Shown here in pieces: positions 57,655-64,000 of a stretch of 64,000 bases of DNA. How positions within the stretch are numbered: position 1 is the stretch's first letter; each line of letters begins with the position of its first letter. The DNA lies in contig DUDG01000024.1 in NCBI GenBank assembly GCA_012959395.1, positions 1-64,000 of the forward strand, written 5' to 3'. The stretch comes from Flavobacteriaceae bacterium (GTDB taxonomy: Bacteria; Bacteroidota; Bacteroidia; Flavobacteriales; Flavobacteriaceae). The translations under genes were made by a program, and so were the position numbers. The notes under the pieces were generated by a model. That model saw only the letters and a list, made by a program, of their open reading frames with translations. It was not told the DNA's origin and did no database searches.

Positions 57655-58398
57655 TTAACTATTCCAAATTTTCCAACTTTCTTCTGCTTGTATTTCTAGC
57701 ATTTTTAATCCATTAATTATTTCTGCACCCATTTTTTTAGATTTCTTTAAAAATGTAGTTTCATTCGGATTATATATTAAATCATAACAAATATGTTCAT
57801 TAGTTAAATATTTAAATGGAATTTTTGGATAATTTTCTATATCTGGATAAGTTCCTATTGGAGTGCAATTTATTATGATTTGATGATCTAAAATTATTTT
57901 TTTATTTAATTCATTATATATTATATCACCATTTATTTTTTTTCTAGAAATTTTTGTTGAACTAATACTTAGTTTATTTAATCCATAAACTATAGCTTTT
58001 GATGCTCCACCTGTTCCAAGTATAAGCGCTTTTTTATGATTTGATTTTATATATGGTTTTATTGATCTTATAAAACCTATATAATCAGTATTATAGCCAA
58101 CTAATGTATTATCATAGTTTATTTTAATTGTATTAACTGCACCAATATATTTAGCATCTTCATCAATCCTATCTATAAATTTCATTACCTTTTCTTTATA
58201 TGGTATAGTAATGTTTAATCCTCTTAAATTTTTTGCTTTTAAAATATCGCTTAATTCATTAACACTATCAATATCAAAATTTATATAGTTGTAGTTTTTT
58301 AAATTATTTTTTAAAAATTTTTTAGTAAAATAAGTTTTTGAAAAAGAATAACTAATTTTTTTTCCTATGAGTCCATATGTTTTTATTTCTTGAGGCAT
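57655..58398 (-). CDS. aroE: Shikimate dehydrogenase
   Basis: A 247-residue AroE. The substrate domain has YGLIGKKISYSFSK and TIPYKEKVMKFID (catalytic Lys), NTDYIGF supplies the conserved Asp, and the NADP domain has GTGGASKAI. It reduces 3-dehydroshikimate in aromatic amino-acid synthesis. The annotated ATG makes a 47-base overlap with the end of the DUF368 gene upstream; a shorter start would have to use a non-ATG codon. The overlap suggests translational coupling. Confidence 0.92.
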   Translation of the reverse strand: MPQEIKTYGLIGKKISYSFSKTYFTKKFLKNNLKNYNYINFDIDSVNELSDILKAKNLRGLNITIPYKEKVMKFIDRIDEDAKYIGAVNTIKINYDNTLVGYNTDYIGFIRSIKPYIKSNHKKALILGTGGASKAIVYGLNKLSISSTKISRKKINGDIIYNELNKKIILDHQIIINCTPIGTYPDIENYPKIPFKYLTNEHICYDLIYNPNETTFLKKSKKMGAEIINGLKMLEIQAEESWKIWNS

Positions 58399-59368
58399 AT
58401 TTTTCTAGATATAACACTATAAATAAACCAATTATTATCCAAAGAAAAGCAATATATGTAGTGGTTTCTTTAAAGTCAGGTAAATATCTTAAATAATCTA
58501 TTGGAATTGATGAATCATATAATGATTCTATATCATAATTATTAGAAATTTTTTTCCATGGCCATAATATTAAAAGTGAACCAGAAACAAAACCAATGAT
58601 TAACTGGTTAATGGTATCATTATATTTTTTAATTAAAAAGCTTAATAAACTTGAAAGGATTATAAGCCCAATTAACGAGCCTAAAGCAAAAACTATTAGA
58701 ATTTTTAATAAGTTAAAGTCATGTTGAAAAGAACTATTAAGGATAATTATATTAGACAAGGAATTAAAAAGAGCATTTACAGAATCAATTAATAAAAGCT
58801 TATAATTACCTAATAAAATTAAAAGAAAGGAGCCTGAGATTCCTGGAACAATCATTCCGCAAATACTTATGAATCCACAAAAAAAAATAAAAAAAAGATT
58901 TTGACTTTCACTAACTGGATTAGAAATACTTAATAGGAATCCAATACTAAATCCAAAAATTATGAATAAAACCGATTTTAAATTCCAAAATTTATTGTTT
59001 AGTACTAAAATTATTAATGAAGCAATTATCATTCCATAGAAAATAGACCAAACATATAACTCAGATTGTTTAAAAAAGAAATCTAATAATCTAGAAGTTG
59101 TAAAATAACTAACAATTATACCAGAAAGTATAGTTAGTAGAAATAAACCATTATAATAAGAATTGAATTTTTTAAAATCTCCTTTTAAAATAATTAGAAT
59201 TGATTTAAGGTTTAAGTCTTTTAAAGACTCGATCATTTCATAATAAAAACCAGTTATTAAAGCAACTAATCCTCCAGAAATCCCTGGCAATTTATTAGCT
59301 GTTCCCATTAATAAAGCTTTTATAAAGAGGTAAATAAAATCTGATGTATTTCTAATTTTATTAAACAT
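58352..59368 (-). CDS. DUF368 family polyprenyl-phosphate transporter (PopT-like), copy 2
   Basis: A 338-residue membrane protein with about eight to ten hydrophobic segments and two re-entrant signature motifs: GTANKLPGISGGLVALITGFYYEMI near the N-terminus and CGMIVPGISGSFLLILLGNYKLLL in the middle. DUF368 proteins have recently been shown to recycle undecaprenyl phosphate across the inner membrane (PopT). It lies downstream of a paralogue on the same strand with an 8-base overlap and shares about the same layout. The Asp of the first motif (IADIIPG in copy 1) is replaced by Asn here (TANKLPG), so substrate use may differ. Confidence 0.82.
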   Translation of the reverse strand: MFNKIRNTSDFIYLFIKALLMGTANKLPGISGGLVALITGFYYEMIESLKDLNLKSILIILKGDFKKFNSYYNGLFLLTILSGIIVSYFTTSRLLDFFFKQSELYVWSIFYGMIIASLIILVLNNKFWNLKSVLFIIFGFSIGFLLSISNPVSESQNLFFIFFCGFISICGMIVPGISGSFLLILLGNYKLLLIDSVNALFNSLSNIIILNSSFQHDFNLLKILIVFALGSLIGLIILSSLLSFLIKKYNDTINQLIIGFVSGSLLILWPWKKISNNYDIESLYDSSIPIDYLRYLPDFKETTTYIAFLWIIIGLFIVLYLEKYASRNKNIWTHRKKN

Positions 59369-60287
59369 TTTTAGATTTTTTAGTTAAATATTCTAAAATA
59401 AAAATCATTAAAATTCCAATAAGAATAAATAATATCCCTTTTCTAAAATCAGCGTTCATAAAATAACCAACAGGAATGTATAATTTAGAAAACAATAATT
59501 CTTCACTATTTAATTCTGATTTCCATGGCCATAAATTAGGAAGTGATCCAATCATAAAACCAACTAAACAAGAAAGTGTATGGTTTTTATGTTTTTTATA
59601 AGCCCAAGTTAAAAGTTTTGAAAACAATTTAATACTTAGTATTGCTCCGACAATAAATGAGAAAAAATTTAAAAAATAATCCGAATTAAATTTAATAACT
59701 TCTTTTAATGTATTTAGTATAGTTTCATATGCTCCAAGTAATACTAGTATATAAGCTCCTGAAACTCCTGGCAGAAGCATTGCAGTGATACTTATCATTC
59801 CACAGAAAAAAAGATAAATAAAACTAACCTCCTCTTGTTTACTGGGGTATATTGTTAGCATAACTAAAGAAAAAAATAATCCAATGTATAGAAATAAGTA
59901 AGTTTTTCTATTCCAAATTTTAATTTCTTTAAAAAGATAGATAATACTTGAAGCTATTAGTCCTAAGAAAAAGGACCATAAAATAATAGGATAATTGACA
60001 ATTAGATAAGTAATTGAATAGCTCAATAGAATTACACTAGTTAATATTCCTAAAATTAGACTTGAAAGAAATGATAAATTATATTTCTCCCATAAAAACT
60101 TGAATTTCCCTTTAAATAATAATTTAATGATTTTTAAATTTATATTGTTTAATGTAGATAAGAACTCTTCATAAATTCCAGTAATAATTGCTATTGTTCC
60201 GCCTGAAACTCCAGGTATAATATCTGCTATTCCCATAGCCATTCCTTTTAAAAACACAATTATATTTGAGAGCATACCTTTTTTCAT
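59361..60287 (-). CDS. DUF368 family polyprenyl-phosphate transporter (PopT-like), copy 1
   Basis: A 308-residue membrane protein with the DUF368 motifs GMAMGIADIIPGVSGGTIAI (N-terminal) and a second inverted-repeat motif with AMLLPGVSGAYILVLLGAYE. Homologues flip the lipid carrier undecaprenyl phosphate back to the cytoplasmic face for cell-wall and O-antigen synthesis. The longer frame starts at a TTG at 60314; the ATG at 60287 (MKKGMLSNI) is preferred. It overlaps the second copy by 8 bases. Confidence 0.85.
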   Translation of the reverse strand: MKKGMLSNIIVFLKGMAMGIADIIPGVSGGTIAIITGIYEEFLSTLNNINLKIIKLLFKGKFKFLWEKYNLSFLSSLILGILTSVILLSYSITYLIVNYPIILWSFFLGLIASSIIYLFKEIKIWNRKTYLFLYIGLFFSLVMLTIYPSKQEEVSFIYLFFCGMISITAMLLPGVSGAYILVLLGAYETILNTLKEVIKFNSDYFLNFFSFIVGAILSIKLFSKLLTWAYKKHKNHTLSCLVGFMIGSLPNLWPWKSELNSEELLFSKLYIPVGYFMNADFRKGILFILIGILMIFILEYLTKKSKNV

Positions 60288-60314
60288 GACTCTAAAATTA
60301 AGATATTTTAACAA

Positions 60315-61703
60315 CTAGTTAACTAGAGTGTTTTTAAAAACCTGAAGATTTGGAATCAACTTAAAAGTATTTTTGTAAAAAGAATATTTAGATGGATTGT
60401 AGAAATATGCTTTTTTAAGAAATTCTAAAGCTTTAATATTATCTGAATTTTTATAATATATAGCAGATAGCAAATAATTTATTTCACTCTCAGCAGATTT
60501 TGGAAACAAATTAATTGATTTTAAAAGATTGTTACTTAAGCTATTGTTAAGAGGAATTTCTAATAGAATTTTTGTTAAAGTAGTAAAAATATTAATATCA
60601 AGCTTACCAAGTGATAGTATTTCTTTGAAAGCAGTCTCCACTTCTTCATACTGTTTTAAATCACAATTAATTTTAGCATATAATTCCCAGTAGTTAATTT
60701 TTTCAGAATCTATTTCTAATGCTTTAATTATGTTGGTTTTGGCTTCTTGACATTTATTATTGATATATAAATGTTGTGAAATTGACATCCATGCTTCATC
60801 ATGAACAGGATCTTCAATTACAGTCTGATTATAATATGAAAAAGCTAAATCAGTATTTCCAATTTTATCATGGCAACATGCTATTCTATATAGTGCAAAT
60901 GGATTGGGACCTTCAATTTCTGATGCAATTTCGTATTTTTCAATAGCTTCATTAATTCTGTTTAGTTTTTCAAGGGTTTTCCCCATTTCAATATAGGCTC
61001 CTATAAAACAATCATCAGATATTATTGCAAAATCAAATGCAGTTAAAGCTTCTTCATATAATTCATCTTTAGCATATTGCTTGCCAAGTTGGTGCCATGC
61101 AATTTCGCAATAAGGATTTTTTTCTAAAAATGAATTAAGATAGTTTATTGTACGGCTTGTATCACCAATACATTCAAAACAATACAGTACATTATTCAAA
61201 ACACCATAATCAAATTTGTTGTGATTTAAATATTTTATAAAATATTTTTTGGCATTTATAAAGTCATCTAAAAAAAGGTATTCCTTTCCAATTATACTTA
61301 GGGCTTCAAAATATAAATCTGAATTAGAATCAATTTTAATTAATAAATCAATTGCTTCAAAATGATTTCTTTTTTTTGATAAAATTTTTGCTTTTTGAAT
61401 TAAAATATCTGTATTTATTGGATCAATGGAAGATATTTCAAAGATTATTTTTTCAGCTTCTTTAAGTTCATTATCAAATATTAGAACTTCTATATTTAAA
61501 AGAGCTAATGCAGTTGAATTTGGATATTGTTCTGTTGCCATTGCTATTGCTTTTTTAGCTAATGACATATTTCCTGTTTCTATGTAATAAACTATTATTT
61601 CTTCAAATTCATCCGAATCAAAAAACATAAAACTATTTGTTTTAAGCATTGATTCAAACTTGCAAATAGAGTCGTTATAATAATCCTCAAATTCCTCTTT
61701 CAT
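60315..61703 (-). CDS. Tetratricopeptide repeat protein
   Basis: A 462-residue protein made of about ten TPR units, for example EEALTAFDFAIISDD, INEAIEKYEIASEI, TDLAFSYYNQTVIEDP and CQEAKTNIIKALEID. No signal peptide is seen, so it is probably cytoplasmic. In Flavobacteriia such a TPR gene is commonly found next to DUF368, aroE and DUF349 genes, as here. It is likely a scaffold for protein-protein contact; partners are unknown. Confidence 0.85.
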   Translation of the reverse strand: MKEEFEDYYNDSICKFESMLKTNSFMFFDSDEFEEIIVYYIETGNMSLAKKAIAMATEQYPNSTALALLNIEVLIFDNELKEAEKIIFEISSIDPINTDILIQKAKILSKKRNHFEAIDLLIKIDSNSDLYFEALSIIGKEYLFLDDFINAKKYFIKYLNHNKFDYGVLNNVLYCFECIGDTSRTINYLNSFLEKNPYCEIAWHQLGKQYAKDELYEEALTAFDFAIISDDCFIGAYIEMGKTLEKLNRINEAIEKYEIASEIEGPNPFALYRIACCHDKIGNTDLAFSYYNQTVIEDPVHDEAWMSISQHLYINNKCQEAKTNIIKALEIDSEKINYWELYAKINCDLKQYEEVETAFKEILSLGKLDINIFTTLTKILLEIPLNNSLSNNLLKSINLFPKSAESEINYLLSAIYYKNSDNIKALEFLKKAYFYNPSKYSFYKNTFKLIPNLQVFKNTLVN

Positions 61704-61779
61704 TTAAACATTTTATATATAATAAATATAGAGACTGAATATATCTTAATTTAAAAGACATTTTTTTCTTTTCAACAAA

Positions 61780-62970
61780 TTAATGAACAGAATTATCCAT
61801 CTGGTTTAAAGTGTTAATTATAATTTGACATCCTAGTTTTATTTCTTTTTTTTTGATAGTGAGAGGAGGGGTGATTCTTACAGCTTTAGATTCAAATAAC
61901 AAATAAAATAAAATTAATCCTTTTTCTAAACATTTAATTACTAGATTATTAGCAACTTCTTTATCTTTTAATATTAGTGCAAGCATAAGCCCTCTTCCTC
62001 TAATTTCATTTATAAGAGGATGTTTTAAGTTTTTCTTAAATAGCTTCTCTTTTTCATCAATTTTATTCATTATTTTTAAATTTAGGGTCTCTTTTAAATT
62101 AGCATAAGCAGCTGCAGCAATTACAGGGTGACCTCCAAAAGTGGTTATGTGTCCAAGAATTGGATTTTCTATAAATAAACTCATATTTTTTTTACTAGTA
62201 CTTATTGCCCCAATAGGAAAACCTCCGCCAAGACCTTTTCCATAAACTAAAATATCAGGAACTATATTGTAATGTTCATATGCAAACAATTTACCTGTTC
62301 TTCCAATTCCTGACTGAATTTCATCTAGAATTAATAATGTTTTTAATTTTTTGCATTTATTTTTTATTTTTTTTAGATAATTTTTTTTTGGAATAATAAA
62401 ACCTGCTCCGCCCTGGATTGTTTCTAGTACAACAGCAGCCGTTTTTTTACTGATTTTTTTAATATCATTTTCATTATTAAATTTTATAAATTTAATATCA
62501 GGTAAAAGAGGTCTATATCCTCTTTTTCTCTCTTCTAAACCCATTATACTCATAGATCCTTGAGTACTACCATGATAACTATTTTTTGCTGCAATAATTT
62601 CTGTTCTTCCTGTCACTCTTTTTGCTAATTTCATAGCAGCTTCTATAGCTTCCGTTCCAGAATTAGTTAAGTAGGTATTTGATAGAGATTTTGGTAAATT
62701 TTTAGATAATAGTTCACACAAATTAACAGTAGGTTCTTGAATAAATTCTCCATAAACCATTACATGCCAATATTTTTTTATTTGTTTTATAACAGCTTTA
62801 TTTATGACTTTATTCCTATGGCCAAGATTAGAAGCAGAGACTCCAGCAACAAAATCTAAATATTTTTTATTTTTTATATCATATATATAACTTCCTTTAG
62901 CATAAGACATTTCTAAGCCTATAGGGTTATTTGTGGTTTGAGCTTGGTATTTTAAAAATTTATTTCTCAA
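61780..62970 (-). CDS. Class III pyridoxal-phosphate aminotransferase
   Basis: A 396-residue fold type I aminotransferase of the acetylornithine/ornithine class. YLDFVAGVSASNLGH, NSGTEAIEAAMKLA (phosphate binding), SYHGSTQGS, ILDEIQSGIGRTG (Asp216 contacting the PLP nitrogen) and VYGKGLGGGFPIGA (PLP Lys245) are all intact. The exact substrate is not determined; the arg operon is not nearby, so acetylornithine transamination is not favoured. It is four bases downstream of the OstA-like gene. Confidence 0.88.
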   Translation of the reverse strand: MRNKFLKYQAQTTNNPIGLEMSYAKGSYIYDIKNKKYLDFVAGVSASNLGHRNKVINKAVIKQIKKYWHVMVYGEFIQEPTVNLCELLSKNLPKSLSNTYLTNSGTEAIEAAMKLAKRVTGRTEIIAAKNSYHGSTQGSMSIMGLEERKRGYRPLLPDIKFIKFNNENDIKKISKKTAAVVLETIQGGAGFIIPKKNYLKKIKNKCKKLKTLLILDEIQSGIGRTGKLFAYEHYNIVPDILVYGKGLGGGFPIGAISTSKKNMSLFIENPILGHITTFGGHPVIAAAAYANLKETLNLKIMNKIDEKEKLFKKNLKHPLINEIRGRGLMLALILKDKEVANNLVIKCLEKGLILFYLLFESKAVRITPPLTIKKKEIKLGCQIIINTLNQMDNSVH

Positions 62971-62974
62971 ATTA

Positions 62975-64000
62975 TTAATCGAATAAATCTTTTATTTTAT
63001 TAATCTTTTCATTTATTCTCCAGTTAAATCCATTTAAAATTTTTTCATTTAATTCTATTTCATCTTCTGGGAAAACTTTTCCTTCAGGATTAGTAAAAAA
63101 CGTAATGTCTTTGATATTGTTATTTTCAATGCTCATTAAAATTTCGCTACAAATAGCTTTGTCTATACCAATAAGTTCTTTTGTTTTTTCATTGTATAAA
63201 TGGTAAATCATTTCTGTATTTTGAACAAGTCTAATTGACTTTAATTCATTTTTATAAAATTTTCCAAATAAATTAATTCCCTTCATTTGGTTGAAGTTTT
63301 CAATACCTAAGGTATCTTTTTCAGCTACAAAGGCATTGTTTAAAATTTTTAATGAATCAAGATCATTTGTTTTAATATTTCTTGAAATGTGTATTTCATC
63401 TCCGGTCATTTGACTTTCTCCATTCCAAATAATTGGATTTCTTTTCGAAATTTCTTTTGATGTTAATATTTGTTTCTCCCTTTAGTTAAGCCACTCTTTT
63501 GATTAATAATTATTATATCAGCTCTTCCGCTTAAGTTTTTTTTATAAAATTTAACATTATAACGTCCTTTAATGATTCTATTCTCTGCAGGACCAATAGC
63601 ATATAAAGTGTCAGCTTTTATGTATAAAGAATCTCTATCTACCATTTTTATAGCTAGTGACCTTTTTGTTATCATTGCCGAATCTAATGCTTTAAATATT
63701 TCAGCATAATGCCCTTTAATAATTGTCTTATTTAATGTGTCTGTAAGTTTGACATTTCTAGAAGCTGAAGCAAATTGACTTAAGTCATTGAAAGTTAAAC
63801 TATCACCTTTAATTTCTCTATTATTATAATTTATTTGAGAATTTTTTATAAAATATCCTTTTTTGTTTTTTGTGTCATAAAATCCTTTTTCGCAATATAT
63901 TTCATAATCCGTTCCTATAATAGTTGTTGGCCCGTAGAAATATGCTTGTTCTGATTTGGTTAAATAATCTAATGCATTAGAATTAATTTCGTAATCAGGA
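62975..64000 (-). pseudogene. OstA-like (LptA/LptD N-terminal type) gene, frameshifted and 5' truncated by the window edge
   Basis: Two frames together give one OstA-like protein. The upstream frame is open from the window edge (64000) to a stop at 63463 and carries repeating short beta-strand units such as GPTTIIGTDYEIY, IKNSQINYNNREIKGDSL and ADTLYAIGPAENRIIKG. The downstream frame is open from 63481 to 62975, starting with EKQILTSKEISKRNPIIWNGESQMTGDEI, the normal continuation. The frames meet at AAAGGG (63478-63483): one inserted or deleted base in this run joins them. OstA-like proteins take part in lipopolysaccharide transport. Either a real inactivation or a sequencing error; two separate genes are unlikely. 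Confidence 0.75.

Noticed and set aside
62975..63675. Two separate small genes (62975-63409 and 63463-63675)
   Set aside because: Both are parts of one OstA-like protein in adjacent frames; the upstream part stays open to the window edge.

Overview
The window is AT-rich chromosomal DNA (roughly 30% G+C by eye) from a member of the Bacteroidota, most likely a marine Flavobacteriia. Four things point there: the order tuf, tRNA-Trp, secE, nusG, rplKAJL, rpoBC, DUF3467; many TAnnTTTG promoter boxes, the -7 element of this phylum; the almost complete absence of Shine-Dalgarno sequences; and typical families (SusC-type plug domain, DUF4295/bL38-like, DUF4369, DUF349, OstA-like, BshC). Genes are tightly packed, often overlapping by a few bases. 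No intergenic gap exceeds 300 bases; the longest, about 230 bases, lies between rhlE and tuf.

Layout. 1-2.4 kb is a small accessory patch: an esterase lipoprotein cut by the window edge, a DoxX-like membrane protein, a stand-alone TonB plug-domain lipoprotein, a small membrane protein and a secreted NTF2-like protein. 2.5-16.8 kb holds rhlE and then the translation/transcription superoperon. 16.8-22.7 kb has prfC, idi, a QueD/PTPS-like gene, small unknown proteins and htpG. 22.8-30.4 kb has fabH, a CoA-binding protein, a sodium:solute symporter, recR, a 2-oxoacid dehydrogenase E2, a DEDDh exonuclease, an FAH-family protein and cinA. 30.4-43.8 kb is a long plus-strand run: rpmB, rpmG, a bL38-like gene, ftsY with a large acidic repeat, rimO, bshC, guaA, a LysM/periplasmic-binding protein, an OsmC protein, pyrG, yidC and mnmA. 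43.8-50.6 kb has lysA, sucC, hsp20, uvrB, a protein that reads as a very divergent kinase fold, and a pRiA4b-ORF3-like protein. 50.6-54.4 kb (minus) has heme A synthase, a CCA-adding enzyme, a TsaC/Sua5 protein and dapD. 54.5-56.2 kb (plus) has ruvX, def and mazG. 56.2-64 kb (minus) has a DUF349 protein, aroE, two tandem DUF368 (PopT-like) transporters, a TPR protein, a class III aminotransferase and an OstA-like gene that is frameshifted and runs off the right edge.

Most of the window is housekeeping: ribosome and RNA polymerase, membrane targeting (ftsY, yidC, secE), nucleotide synthesis (guaA, pyrG), cell-envelope carrier recycling (PopT-like pair), lysine/diaminopimelate synthesis (dapD, lysA), bacillithiol (bshC) and DNA repair (recR, uvrB, ruvX). 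I found no CRISPR array, prophage, insertion sequence or recognisable defence island. The points most worth following are the kinase-like protein at 49.0 kb, the 28-copy hexapeptide array in FtsY, the trinucleotide repeat and attenuator-like hairpin flanking rplL, the twin 20-bp repeats upstream of hsp20, the altered catalytic motif in the E2 enzyme and the broken OstA-like gene. Promoter boxes also resolve several start codons (uvrB, sucC, guaA, prfC).
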